A stretch of 64,000 nt of DNA from Solea solea (taxonomy: Eukaryota; Chordata; Actinopteri; Pleuronectiformes; Soleidae): positions 25,798,365 to 25,862,364 of the forward strand of contig NC_081141.1 of assembly GCF_958295425.1 (NCBI RefSeq), read 5' to 3'. The position numbers were made by a program, and so were the translations under genes. The notes under the pieces were generated by a model, which was not told where the DNA came from, did no database searches, and saw only the letters and a list, made by a program, of their open reading frames with translations. Shown here one piece after another: positions 44,498-57,639 of the stretch (position 1 is the stretch's first letter; every line of letters begins with the position of its first letter).

Positions 44498-44511
44498 CCA
44501 CTAGATGGCAC
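44498..44511 (+). promoter_or_regulatory. Candidate CTCF motif upstream of the arrestin array
   Basis: CCACTAGATGGCAC matches the CTCF core well. It lies 1.1 kb beyond the upstream end of the array. Occupancy is unknown. Confidence 0.35.
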
Positions 44512-45739
44512 TAAATACTTAATTATGACGCTCACAGTGCATTGTGCAGAATACACAAACCATACGTGTGTTTTTGCAGACATCATGAAATAATTGATGT
44601 TATAAACCCAAATGTCACATAATCATCAATGTCTGTCACACAACTGAACTGCTCCTTGAATAAAGCTGCACAAGTGGTTTGAACACTCTTTGGCAGGTTC
44701 ATGACACACATGCAGCCATAAAAGGCCAATAATGCCTCATTAAAACTGACAGAATTAAAAACTCCATGGTCCAAGTTAACATCACATCACTACATATCCT
44801 TTCATTAGTCCTGTCCTGACCTGCCGCCATTCAAATTATTATTTATTTTCAGATTTTATGGAGTGCGTCCATTAAACCACTTCCCCATCCACCCGCATGA
44901 CTTCTTAATGAACCAGCAAGAGTTATCCCTAACCTTAAACATAACCATTGAATGCCTAACCCTATCCTTAACCTACAGTAACCACAATTCCATACTTTGT
45001 CCTAAACCTAATCAGTTCCTCAGAAATGAGGTTCTGCCTCATTCGGATCAGGATCTGGTCTCCATAAGGACTACAGGTCCTGAAAAAGTTAGTTTTATGC
45101 CAAAGAAAACCCTGACTCCATCACTCATCCATCTCGTTATCTCAGAGATATTCAAGCACCAGTCATGACGTCGCCCATAAGAATTTGAACTTCTATTTTG
45201 AAGCCTCTACAGTCATTTGCAACCAGATGTTCAGATGTATCACCTGCCTATTGGACGATGCCAGTCATCAATCAAACTCATGTGTTATTTCACAAAAATG
45301 ACATCATGTTCTATTGGAGAAGAGCTGAAACTAGAGATTGAGAATTTTTTTTTTTCTGTTTTAATAAATCAAGTGGGAAAATAATCCTGGGACTTCCATT
45401 CAAACTTATTTTTTGCAACTACCTCAGTCGCTCCTCGTGACTATTCAGTGTATACTCATTTTGTGGTTGGATTCAAAAGGGATGCAGAGTACGACATCCA
45501 TTTCTAGCATACTGTCATACTATGGCAGAGGTCTCAAACCCACGGCCTGAGGGCCCCCCAATCAATTTAATTTTATTTATAGATTTCATTTTGCATCATA
45601 AATACATTTTTATTGTAAACTATCTCTCATTCCATATCGAAACAAACCAAACAGGGGTTTATTTTGGGCTATAAAATATCATCACAAATATCGTTATTGT
45701 GATAGGCTCCCCTCCTGACCAGACTAGACTCTATAGCCC

Positions 45740-46240
45740 CTTTTTTACCTATTGTCGTTGGCTTTTCACGACAAAATAGTACCTACGCAATGTGCACGGC
45801 TGCATGACACTGCCACGACTTCCTTTTACACGCGGCACATCAAACGAGTGACTAGTGACTTGTAAAGCAGTTTTTTTCAGTGTAACTGAATCATTAGAAC
45901 CAGTTCATTAAAACTATTTGTTCAGTACTTCCTCCATGACCGGAGCACAGACTCGGTTTATCAGCAGTGCTGTCGCTAAATACGCCAGACTCCTCTCCTC
46001 TAGACATTTCCTCACGTTTTTAGGATTGTTAAGTCTTTTTAACTGATCTACAGTTCAGCATTGTTCGGCTTGATTCTTGTGTCGGACGTCTCTTCCTGTG
46101 ACGGCACTCTGACCAATCAGTGGCCGGCAGTCTGGCGACGTCACGCATAGTATCGTCTCGGCTCGCTTGGAACCTCGCCAGAGCAGGTACTAAAAAAAGC
46201 AGCGCTGTGCCGTGCCGTGCCGAGGCAACACTACATAAGT
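45740..46240 (-). repeat. Interspersed repeat R1, copy 4
   Basis: The block 'ctctgaccaatcagtggccggcagtctg' and 'aactgatctacagttcagcattgttc' match copy 3 closely. The right edge repeats 'gtgccgtgccgtgccg', and the left has 'tagtacctacgcaatg'. This is the fullest copy. Confidence 0.6.
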
Positions 46241-48079
46241 TATTTATCATATTCTGGGCCCGTTTCTTCCCTCCAGGTTGAACTTGTTTGACTCTATCCC
46301 AAATATATACAGTACATACGGTATATAACAGCCCTCAATTGTTTGCTGATGATGTGCAACATGTTTCCTGTCACCCTTTGTGTACACCTATTCATTTTTC
46401 ACGTAAAAATCACCACATTATAAACATACCATCCATGTGCGAGAAGGGAGTAGACGGTGGACAGTAAGTCAGACCCAAATCCAAAGTGAAGTGAAAGAAC
46501 CCAGAGGATTAGCTGGTGTTATTGATCCGTAGTTTCTACACACACACCGCCTCTCTCCTATAGTTAATCCACAGGGTCAGCTCTAATGACATTGAGGAGC
46601 TCCTCTGGCAGTCTGCACTGCTGCCATTTGCAATTTAGATGGTAGGAAAGTAGAGGAGGAGGAGGAGGAGGTGGTACTGGAGGGATGAACAAAGAGAAAT
46701 CATAGAGACAGATGATGGAAGAGAAGAGTTCACACAGTTAATGTACTGTACCTGGCGGTGTCTCGATGTCTGCGCTGCGATTTGTTTTGTAGAACAACTC
46801 GGAGGCAGTTTAATCTGACAATGAGATTTGAGATTCTTTATTGTCATTCAACACATGAAATATAACTAATTTAGAATGGAAAAAAATCATGCATGTCTCC
46901 ACAATGTGTTGTCGGAATAAAACATGCCTGACAATATGCAGTGGGAAAATTGCCTAATTTTCATGTAAAGAGGTTTCCAATTGTCATATCACATTTATAC
47001 AAATATTGTTTTTTATTCTTCTCTTTTGGAAAAATGAATAACCTCCTAATTTCAAGATGCTTTTCATCAAATTACAGAAATGTTTGTCATTGGAAGACTT
47101 AAAGACTTATGGCAGCCACTGTTTTGCCATCTTGAGGGCTTGTTGGTTTGATTTGTTGGTGATTTATGTATAAATTATTTATTATAGGCATTCTGGATTA
47201 ACATGAATATACATGATTAAAAAGAAAGGCCAAAAAAACCCCCACAACATATCTTTTGTTGAGCGTTGAGAGGAGAGGTGGGGGTTAACTGAGTCAGATT
47301 TGTGCAGTACTGTACCTTTCTTTTCTCCAGCCAAAAGAATTCCTGCGGCAAAACAGGAAGCTGCAGAGGGAACAGTTGGCAACTCTAATCTTGTGTAGAT
47401 CCTCTGATAGCTTTCTTCTCCACAAACAATGCTGGTCAGGGCTGTGGAGGGCTGTTGAAAGAACTGAGATTCTGTCTGTCTGTTTGTCTCTCTGTCTGAT
47501 CAACAACAGGACAAGATTGTGTTCAGTCACATTTCTACTCACTATTCTCTTTATGATGTAGCCCGTTATAATACACATACTCTCAGTTTGTCTTCCTAAA
47601 TCACACTGTGAACACCCAGTGAAGGCTTGATCTCCACAGAGATCACAACTCTGCAGTTATCTGTTTTAATTCAGCAACAATCCCGTACCTGTTATAGCCC
47701 AACGAACACAATTCAAGCAGTGGGTGAGAGATCTGTTTGGAGTTTACCGCACAATGAGGTCAGAGTGAAAGAATCCTGTTTTAGTAGTCTGTCACAGTTC
47801 GCCCACTCTGTGGTCAGACTTTAAAAGCTAACACTCCCACCATGATGTCATTGCCACAGGGCCGATACTACAGCTCATGAGTCAGCAACACAGTCTCGTA
47901 ACGTAGACTCCCACAGACTCAGGGTTAATGTCGTTGACGAAACCTAAAATGTGCGAAAAAACGACCATTTTTTACCAGCAAACACGAGACGTTACGTGAA
48001 TAAAAATAAAGTCGATATGAAAAAAACTATGACGAAAATCTACTGACACTTTTGTAAATGAATAAAAACTAAAAAAGAG

Positions 48080-48460
48080 AGCCATCCATTTTTTACCGCT
48101 TTATCCTCCACAGGAGGGTGCTGTGCCAATCTCAGACGACAGAGGGCGATAGGCGGGGTAAACCCTGGACAGTTCGCCAGTCCATCACAGGGCAACATAT
48201 AGAGACAAACAGCCATTCACTCTCACCTATGGTCAGTTTAGGGTGTCTAATTGACCAAATCCCAATATTGCATGTTTTTGGACTGTGGGAGGAAGCTGGA
48301 GAACCAGGAGAAAACCCCACACACGGGGAGAACACGCAAACTCCATGCAGAAAGGCCCTTGTTCCAACCAGGGCTCGAACCCGGGTCGTCTTGCGGGTCG
48401 AGTGCTTACCACTATACCAACCCTGGACAGAGTGCTCACCACCACACCAACCGTGTGGCC
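48080..48460 (-). repeat. tRNA-head SINE-like repeat with doubled head
   Basis: Read on the minus strand, a tRNA-like head has an A-box (TGGTATAGTGG, in 48404-48419) and a B-box (GGTTCGAGCC, 48381-48372). A second A-box-like copy (GGTGTGGTGGTGAGCACTC) sits just upstream at 48430-48450. The body includes 'ggacactgtcc'-like blocks and ends in the 'accgctttatcc' motif. Confidence 0.5.
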
Positions 48461-48973
48461 CAAGAAGAGATCCAATCAGACCAATCTTGAGGTACAGAGG
48501 TTGGATCGATCTACCTGGATGTCAAAACGGAGGAGGACACATGAAAGCAGCAGAAATTACAGTGAAGAAAGATATGAACAAAGACAAAACCCTTTGTAAA
48601 CCATGCGGAGCCAAACTCAACCTGAAACTGATTATTGATGAGACTCAGTCAAACAAATTGCCACGATTGGGCGTCTTTCGTCTGGGACAGACCAGAATCT
48701 TACCATACATACCGAGCTGCAAAAGTCGTGCAAAGTTCACGTCTGAAGTCGTGCTTCGTCTCGGGGTTTAAGAGTCAGTAAAACAAAACAGGTGCTTTGT
48801 TCCATCATCGGGCTAAATCCTCCCTCAGCAATTACCGTTCACCTTCCAGAGACCTCGGTGAGGAACAGAGCAACAGTCTGTCTTTTAAATCTGGCAGTGG
48901 AGCATGAAGACACAGGTGCTCTGTGCAGGCAAAGTCAGACCAAGACCAATGTCTTTTGTCCATGTAAAGCATA
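48461..48973. other. Non-coding DNA between two mobile elements
   Basis: No exon was found. The 217-codon frame at 48118-48771 overlaps the SINE and has no family signature. Confidence 0.4.
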
Positions 48974-49545
48974 CAGTTGAGGACGAAATTATTAGCCCCC
49001 CTATGAAAATGTCATTCTTCTAAAGGCTGTTTCCCAAGTGCAACGTGTTTTTTAACACAGCGTTTCCAAACATCCTAGTTTTATTTTGGATACTTCCATG
49101 ATTATAGCCCCCTTAAGAACTGACCTTTTGAGCCATAGCACAAACCACTAAACTTTGTAATGCTCAAAACCTTTAAAATCAAGTTAAAACTGAGGGTTAT
49201 CTCCCAATTTACACACAGATGCTCACAAAGCATGGAGAAGGATATACAAAGTTATCACAGCGCTTTCCAAGTGTCAAGAACTGGAGTGAGAAGCATCACA
49301 ATAACAGAACAAGCCTGGCAGAGGTAGGGAGCGAAAGATTTCAAAGACTCTGGAAAGACAACTGGTGAGAGTTGTGTCTAAAGACCCCGGAACAACTGCC
49401 AAGACACTAGTGAATGATTTATCCAAGTCAGGAACTGAAGCCTCAAAGAAGACAATTACTAGAGCTCTGCACAGAAATGGACAGCGGCGTTGTCACATTT
49501 GTTCAAAAACCTGAGCTTGCTCTCCAGAAAAGGATCAGTGCTCAC
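48974..49545 (+). mobile_element. Truncated Tc1-like DNA transposon (5' part)
   Basis: The left terminus CAGTTGAGGACGAAATTATT follows a TA dinucleotide, the Tc1/mariner target. About 360 bp in, the plus strand encodes LERQLVRVVSKDPGTTAKTL, then NDLSKSG and RALHRNGQRR, which match the HTH DNA-binding domain of Tc1 transposases. The catalytic DDE part and the right terminus are missing. Confidence 0.75.
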
Positions 49546-52239
49546 AGGTGAACCCCAACACTCACGCAATAATAGACGGTGTCACTCAGTTGACCCTAAC
49601 AACCCCCCTGTCACACCATGACTCAGTTGAAACTATAACAACCTGAGTTGTCAGAGTCAGCAGTGAACGACCTGCATCGTTTTATATATTGACGCTCTCG
49701 ACAGATATCCAGGCTAAGGGGCCGTCTACACGGAAACGGCGTTTTAGGGGACCTGAAACGGTATCTTTTGAAAACTGAACTGTCTCCGTGTGGACGTGGC
49801 CTTAATACCGGAGTTCTTCCACCACTCATACAGAACTGAAGAAACCTCTTGGATGAGAGGTGAAACGTCTTCAACTTAACTCAAGCAAGTCCAGTTGCCT
49901 TCAGTAGTTAACTACCGAAGATGACTATCACCTAATTGACTGATAACCTTCACAGCTACTTCCAAGCATCAACATACAGATTAGTCTATACTCATTGGTC
50001 AAATTTAATACAATAGGAGGCCACCTTTATGTCTCCACACCAGCCCTGGAATCACTGTAGTCCTGACTCAACTCATTCCCATCTCCTGTTTAAGAGGAAT
50101 GCAGCTTGATCACATTACGATGCACTAAAACACCACAAACGATAGGTTGTGATAAAAACATGAAAATGCTCGTTTTGCAGGGAAACTGCCGACAGTGTGT
50201 ATATATTGTCCACGTGATGTATGTTTAGCATCCCTCCCCTCGCTCATCACACAGCCACTGTTGGCGCAGTTGTTTACATCAGGGCCGAGGGGAGGCTTCC
50301 AGGCGCAAAGGGTCTGACAGTCTATCAGTGGAAGAGGGTAGTTAATATGGGCGCAAGACCTCTGTCCTGACCTTGATGCAGGACCATCCATCATCTCGGC
50401 TTAGAGATGGGATAAGGCTAAGAGGTATATTGAGGACACTTTAACCCAGGTTAAAGCCTCTACGTCCTCGTCAGTGTACAGCCTCTGTCCTGACTCTCCT
50501 GATGGGGAGAGAGAATTATGGGTAATATTGTAATATTGTTATTTATTTTACTACATTTAAAGCTTCAGAATGTAACTTTTGTTGTTGTTGAATAAATGGA
50601 ATGTTATTTGTGGGACAAATAACAAAATGTAAATCACTACATTTTAAGGACATTTTTGTCTGGTCCTCACATCTTTAAAGGGCTTTTTGGGGGGTTACGA
50701 TCTGGTTTTACGGGTTAGAGTTGGGTTTAGGTTTCGGTTAGGGTATGCATTATGTCTATATGAGGCTGTGTGTGTGTGTCATGCATTGAGGTAATTATTG
50801 ACAAAGTAGTTTTGGAGAAGTTTTGCAGTGAGGACCCTCATAGACATAATGGATCCCCCTAGCCCCTTACCCTAACAAACCCTAACCCTAACCCATTACC
50901 CAAACCATAAACTTAATCCAATTCTAACCCTACCCCCCTTAAAATGTGAGGACCACCCAAAATATCCTCCTTTTTTGGTCCTCACAACGATACACATACA
51001 AGGACACACACAGAGCCTTATTACCCAGAGTCCTCAGCCCAAAATGTCCTCTGCTGCTGGAGTGCTCTGTCAGTCACATCAGCACCCAGCGCACGCACAA
51101 CCCAGCTCAGATCATCAGGAATTTCAGCAATGGAAAACCTGCTCAGAATTCAGAAAAGGGCTGTGCATACATATAATTGTGATGGAGGTTTCCACCCCTC
51201 TGCTCAACTGCACTTTTTTCCCCCCCTGAAAAGTCCCAGAATGAAATGCTGTTTCATCTCACCAGTGTAATTACGCAAAGGAATGAATTCTACAATACGT
51301 AACGATGGTGGCTGCTTAGATATGCTCCAGTCATGAAGACAAAGTGTGAGTGCATGAGTCAATTTAGCAACAATTACAGTTAGTTATCTGATATATCTGC
51401 AACATGCCCCGTTAACATCATCTCTTTTTAATGTATAGAGTGACCATCGCTGCATTTAAAGTAAAGTAATATCAACTGTGCAATCTCTGAGCATCTGTCG
51501 AGTAAAAATGTCAGAGCCTAACCCTTGTTGTAATGAACCATTTAACAGCTGTCTAATTGCGGTGTGAAATCAGCATCATATTCTGCAAAATGGTCCAACA
51601 AATACAGTGTTTTTCTCTCGTGCAGATGTTTCATTTCTTCAATCACTTCCTTTTTTTTCCATCTCTCTGACAAAATTAGGAACAAACATGATCAAATTGG
51701 AGCCACATTTTTCACATCATTTTGAACTTTTAGCCCCCGTTATCTTTTTTTCTTTACTTAACGCACAGTGAGCAGTAATCTAGCATTTGATAACCACATA
51801 GACGACGACAGACATACATACATTTCACAGCTTTGCATCTGGGCCGGTCAAGTCAAACGCATCAGATGGTTGACTCTCTGCAGAGAACCGACAGGCTGTT
51901 TTGCAAACAACTTTGAGTCGACTGGCATCAGAACAGAAGACTGAGCACAGCAGGGCCCGGCTTTTCAAGACCACTTCACTTTAGATGCCCTTTAAATCAG
52001 CCAGACACTGAATATTTCCAGACATGCTTATTAGGATGTTCTCATCTCTTGCTTTCCTCTTGCATCAGCTGCTGAAAGCAAATCTTTTTCTTTCTTTTCT
52101 CTTTTTTTTCCCCTGAAATGCCAAGTTTATGCCTGCCCGAACTTGTAGCTGTGGTAAATCAGTGTTGATTCCTACGAAATAAACTGTCAAACTGTTAATC
52201 CTAATTAATATATACAACAAAACGGTTGTATGTATATAT

Positions 52240-52285
<46 letters not shown>

Positions 52286-52544
52286 GTCTGGGTCTGTTTA
52301 TGCTGTGCTGATGTAGGCAAATTGTGCACTTCACAATTTGCAGCGTGGGATATGTAACTTTTTACGCTGTTAACAAAACTCACAGCTGACATACTGTACC
52401 TTCTTCATCAGCAGAGAGAAGGAATGCTTGTGTGGATAAGGCAATTTCTAAGATTCCCCCTGGACCAGAGGAGACACGGTCAAAAAAGGTATACTGCATC
52501 TCTCTTGCACTCGATTACTCAGTGTCAGTGTTGTGATGTAACAA
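49546..52544. other. Gene-poor interval 49.5-52.5 kb
   Basis: No exon was recognised. It holds a partial end of the 1774-type element near 50556, a GAGGACC-type repeat with degenerate TTAGGG-like tracts (50640-51010) and a TA microsatellite at 52244-52282. Confidence 0.5.
50640..51010. repeat. GAGGACC / TTAGGG-like dispersed repeat
   Basis: 'ggtcctcac...' and 'gtgaggacc' flank a body of degenerate CCCTAA-like units ('ccctaaccctaaccc'). Similar structures lie at 55320-55700 and 57285-58255. It is not a telomere. Confidence 0.55.
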
Positions 52545-53400
52545 AGCACAAACACTTTGTGACTGCACTTAAGTACAACACTCACACATCTGTACTTTAC
52601 AACTTTTACTCCACTACATTTCCTCTAACTATCTTTGTTACTACCAAATAAAATCAGAAGAAGAAGAGTTGGTAATGGTCTGTATTTATATAGAGCTTTT
52701 CTTGGTCTTGATGAGCTGCTTGAACCTACAGTTTTCACCCATTCACCCATTCACACGCTTCAACATGGGGATACGTGTCTTGTTCAAGGACACATATAGA
52801 CTAGCAGAGCCAGGAATTGAACCCACAACCTTCCCGTTGAGCGACAACTCGCCATATCACTGAGCTACCAATTCAATTCAATTTGTTTTATTTGTATAGT
52901 GCCGAATCACAACATACACTATCTCAAGGCACTGTACATAGACAACATCACATCATCGAGAGCAGAGAAAACCAACAGTTCACACAATGAGCAAGCACTA
53001 GAGGCATCAGTGGAGAGAAATAAACCCTCCCTTTTAACAGAAGAAGAAATCTTTGACAGAACCAGACTTAAACATGTGCAGCTATCTGCCTAGACAGGTT
53101 GGGGTGAAAGGAAAAAATGGGGGACAGAGGAGAGGTAGGGTACAGAAAGGTGGGAGAGAAAGGACAAGAGGTAGGTGAGGTACTGTAGATGGTAGAGGGC
53201 TCAATCCTAACTCCTCACTTTTTTTAATACTTTTACTTCTAAAACTTAAGTACATTTTATGTCAAACTTTTGATACTTAAGTACAGTAAATGCCATATAC
53301 CTTAAGACTTTTACTTAAGCAATATTATAAAAAAGTGACTATAACTTCTACCAAAGTCATTTCCTGGTAAGATACTCAAGTTTCCCCTTAAGATACAGGA
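52545..53400 (+). mobile_element. Nested repeat: R4 carrying inner module plus a second insertion (copy 3)
   Basis: The R4 left half (52545-52660) runs to 'atcagaagaagaagag'. The inner module follows (52665-52866), then a fish repeat with 'atagtgccgaatcacaacatac' (52867-53215), and finally the R4 right half ('acttaagtacagtaaatgcc', 53216-53400). The order of insertion can therefore be read. Confidence 0.6.
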
Positions 53401-53988
53401 CTGCTCAGTGTTTAAGTGTTTTTTTTTTCTTCAAGAAAAGGGAAACTGACATGGTACCAATGGGGAGGTGCAGGATACTGATGTTACAGATGTGTTGTAA
53501 ACCCTACAAACAACAAAGTGTTTCAACATAAACAGTTTGTTTTTTGCTGTATATCAAAACATTGAATACATTACTTCTCTGCTGTCCACTTAAAGGAATC
53601 AATGCGGAACAATGATTTACCCTTCGTCTCGACACCAACAATTAGTCATCTGAAAACAAAAAAAGCACAGTGAGACAAGGTGTACCATTGTTCGTGCTAA
53701 ATTATTTACTGAGCCACGAGCTTTTGTGAACTTCCCTGCCAATTAATCTCAAGAACCCCTTTTGTGTGGGAGCTTAATCGTTTGCTAATTAGCACCGTTG
53801 CTAACAGACACTCTCGGTGGAAATATACGATTACAAAGCCCATCGACAGGCTCTGTAAACAAAGGCGGGTTGCCAAAATGCCAAAGCAGTTGTTGTAAAA
53901 CTGGAGAGGGACAGCTCTGTGTCAATTGTGTGTGTGTGTGTGTGTGTCTCATATACATATTTTATGTAATCGTGTGCGACTGGCAAAC

Positions 53989-54034
<46 letters not shown>

Positions 54035-56449
54035 CAGTGTGGTGCATTGTTGGACTATGTACATTGTGTGATTGCATGTTGTAAACTGTTACAGTGCTGC
54101 GAGCCCACTGGATGCAGACAGCCTGCAATAGATGACCTCAGACAGATGGCTCAGTAGAACTGAGAAGAAAGGACGTGGTGGTGGGTGGACTGATCGACAC
54201 AGAGAGGAAAAGAAAGAAAGACTTCGAGAGTGGAGGAAGAGTGAGGAAAACACAATTCCACGGACAAATGGCGTGATGACCGATGTAAGTGTGGCACTTT
54301 TATGAGACAATAGGTGGCTGACCGTAAGTTACTGCAAGCACTCAAGCACTGAAGTGCAGTTTGAACTACTCTACCTGAGTAAGTCTACTTTAAGTCTACT
54401 TTATTGAATAAAAGTGTGTCCACCGCCGCTACTCCGGCAACCTTTCAGCTTGTTAGAATTCGGCGTTAGTCGGTTGACTTCAGCTGGCAGCTAGAGAAGG
54501 TCTTTCTGTCCCTCCGTCCATCCGGTTATCTATCCATCATCTGCCACTTTATCATCCAAATGAGGGTCTGGTCAAACCAGGCTGAGATCGGAAGAACCTC
54601 ACGATGGTCGGACGGGTCAGATTGGCCCACCATCCTCTAGTGTGGAATGAGCTTTAGTCTGACGAACAACCACAATAATGACATTATTTCATGTTATTTA
54701 CTCTTCCTCCGATCAGCTCTTCACTTTCATTTGGTTCACAATAAATGTGATGATAGATAATAGAATCCACACATATATGAATATGATGACACCTGAACTA
54801 ATCTCTATATTATCTGACTGTTGTTTTTGTTTTAAACAACATGACCTGTTAACCTTTACAGTTCTCTCTCATGCTATCTCTCTCTCTCTCTCTCACACAC
54901 ACACAATCTCCTCCTTGTCCTTTGTCTCCCGCTCCTTCTCTTCCATCCTCTGCTCTGGAACACATGGTTATCGCCTGCGAGTGGTTGTCATGGTGATCGA
55001 CCTCAAGGGACTCATCCCAAAACCAAAAAGTTCTGCTTGTCTCAAATAGAACTTCCGCCTCTCTCTGGGGGGAAGGGTGGGCTGGATTTGGCAGATGAGG
55101 TGAGGGAGGGAGGGAGGGAGGGAGGGAGAGAGATGATAGGGGTTCAGGCAGAGAGAGAGAGAGTGAGAGAGAGAGTGGGGGCAGAGAAGAGGGAGAGAAA
55201 GAACGAGACAGCCAGCATCCTTTCCAACTGGGTCACAACGCGGGAGCATTGCATAAGTATAAACACTGCTGCCCCTGTGCTAAACACACACACACACACA
55301 CACACACTAACATTCACACACATTCTTGTACAGCATTTATAGTGAGGACCGTCGTAAACATAATGCATTCCTGAGCCCCTTAACCTAACCTTAACCACGA
55401 CAAGTAAATGCCTAACTAACCCTGACTATTACCGTAACGTAAACCCAATTCTAACCTTTAAACCAGGTCTTAATCCCCCCCCAAAGAAAACTTTAAAGAC
55501 GTGAGGACCACCGGAAATGTCCGTTTACCATCACGACTAAATGCCTAATCCTAACCTGTAACTTAACCATGACCTAAACTCAAGTCTCACTGTAATAAAA
55601 AAGCCCTTAAACCAAGTCTTAACCCTCAAAAAGCCCCTTATAGCCTTAGAACCTGCCAACATGTCCTTACAAGGTCAAAATGTCCTCACAAAGATAGATA
55701 TGTACACACACTTGCTTGCTTGTTGCCATAAATTAACTATCACAGCTACCCTTAAACTCAATTTAACTAATCCTAATCCTACAGTCAATGGGACACGTGT
55801 CCTCATGTTTTTACTGTGTATTTAAATTCAACTTTCCACTGGGATATGAACATTAAAACAAACCCACACACACATGTATATACATACAGTATCTTGTCAT
55901 ACTGCTGTGTCACTCTTCCAGTGTAGTGTCTTTTTGTGTGTGGTGTCACGCTGTCGTCTGTCTCTCAGTGGATTTGCCATAAGTACATCATGAGTGAAGT
56001 GAACCCTCCGCTCTGTTTGCTGCCAGATTGGACAGACAGGCAGGCAGACAGACAGTCAGACAGACAGACAGCAGCAGCAGCAGCAGCATCATGACGTAGC
56101 ACTTCTACCCGGCAGCAAGGAGAAGACAATGTGTCTCATACAGTCACCGTGACCTCTAGCTTTACTGTAAATGTACTTAACATTCACACAGTGTGTGCAC
56201 GGCTCCTTTCTACCCCTGATTGCAAACTCTGATTTGTTTTTGTTGCGCAGTGTAGAGTTGAAAAAGAAATAAATGTTAACATTTGCCTACATCAGGTTAT
56301 ACTGTAATTTAGAACAACACAGACACTGACTATACTGTATATATATATATATACTATACTGTTTGTTAATTTCCCCGAGGGAACCTCCCAAAGGGATTAA
56401 TTAAGTCGTCTGTCTGTCTGTCTGTATATGTATGTATATAGACAGTGTT
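53401..56449. other. Gene-poor interval 53.4-56.4 kb
   Basis: It contains GT/GA microsatellites (53930-54034), a CT/CA tract (54880-54905), GA-rich purine blocks (55100-55200), a CA tract (55285-55308), a GAGGACC-type repeat (55320-55700) and an AGACAG/CAG run (56035-56090). No exon was recognised. Confidence 0.5.
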
Positions 56450-56840
56450 GTAATGTAACAAAGTAGTAATTACTTTTATTTATATTTCTAGCAACTTTTA
56501 CTCCACAATTTCCCTCTAACTCTCTTTGTTACTCATCATTATTGCCAGATCAAATCAGAAGACGTCATTCACACACACACACACTTTCACATGGGGTTAA
56601 GTGTCTTGCTCAAGGACACATATGGACTAGCAGGGCCAGGAATGGAACCCACAACCTTTCAGTTGAAAGACAACTTGTCCTATCACTGAGCCACCATGCA
56701 CGTAAGTTAAGTACAGTAAATGTCATGAATTTTAAGACTTTTACTTAAGTAATATCATTAAAAAAAAGTGACTTGAACTTCTACCAAAGTCATTTTCTGG
56801 TAAGATATTTGTACCTCTACTTAAGATTCCCCTTTTAGGT
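56450..56840 (+). mobile_element. Repeat R4 with inner module (copy 4)
   Basis: The R4 left half runs to 'caaatcagaagac'. The 'aagtgtcttgctcaaggacacatatgg ... cactgagccacc' part of the module follows, then the R4 right half 'agttaagtacagtaaatgtc'. The breakpoint on both sides agrees with copy 3. Confidence 0.65.
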
Positions 56841-57033
56841 ATATATATATATATATACATATATACGTATATACAACACCAATTGCAGTTCTTCAAGTAT
56901 GTGTAGAAGAGGAAGGACCCTAACAGTGGCCACATCTTCCACACGCTCCTCCCTGTGCATGATGAGGGTGGGTGTTGTTTACAGGCCGTCCACCTCCACA
57001 GTGCTGCTTGTCTGATCCCTGCACGCTCTGGCT

Positions 57034-57076
<43 letters not shown>

Positions 57077-57284
57077 TGGCTATCTTAACACCAACGTAAA
57101 TAAACATGCATGCAAATGCAAGTGTGCTCGGTGTGCATCGGTAGAGGGTTGTTGATTGTCTGTAAAAGGAACAGCCAAAGTCAGTTGTTTAAAATCCCAG
57201 TTGGACGGTTCCAACCCCCCCCCCCCCCCCCCCTGCACGTGGCGAGAGGAGAACAGAGGGTGTGTGTATATGTGTGTGTTTTTG

Positions 57285-57600
57285 TTTTGTAACCTCTCGT
57301 AGGACCTTTTTCTGGTATAAACATCATCTTGTTTTCCTCATGAGGGGCCAAAGTCCAGTTCCAATGAGGCCAGACCTCATTTCTGAGTTATTGTATGTTT
57401 AAGTTTTAAAACAAGATGTAAATTGTGGTTAGAATAAGGTTAGGATTTGGCATTGTTGGGACATAGATCTGTTTACACACTTCCGTATTGGAGACAGAAA
57501 AAACTCCTTGTAACTTGAATGATTACATTTTAAGGATGTTAGGATGAGGTTAGGGTTAGGTCAGTAGTAGTTATGGTTAAGGTTAGACTAAGTCTCCAAG
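57285..57600 (-). repeat. GAGGACC-type dispersed repeat
   Basis: 'catgaggggccaaagtccagttccaatgaggcc' and 'ttaggttaggg'-like pieces match, in reverse, the copies at 620-800 and 44900-45130. Confidence 0.5.
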
Positions 57601-57639
57601 AAAAGAATGGAAGTAAATGTAATGTCCTCTGAAGTCTAC

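Larger units (their letters stand above)
43621..48079. other. Gene-poor interval 43.6-48.1 kb
   Basis: No exon was recognised. It holds R4-type sequence at 43890-44160, a CTCF-like motif at 44498-44511, a GAGGACC-type repeat at about 44900-45130, R1 copy 4 at 45740-46240, and low-complexity AGG and TGT tracts. The rest is AT-rich DNA. Confidence 0.5.

Noticed and set aside
48379..48455. tRNA-like sequence considered as a functional tRNA gene
   Set aside because: It continues into a SINE body and has no convincing anticodon stem or acceptor pairing.
48118..48771. 217-codon plus-strand open frame
   Set aside because: It runs through the SINE-like repeat and ends without any protein family signature.
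50876..50900. CCCTAACCCTAA run, considered as an interstitial telomere
   Set aside because: Only about three units are intact, and the surrounding block is a dispersed repeat with the same degenerate runs elsewhere.
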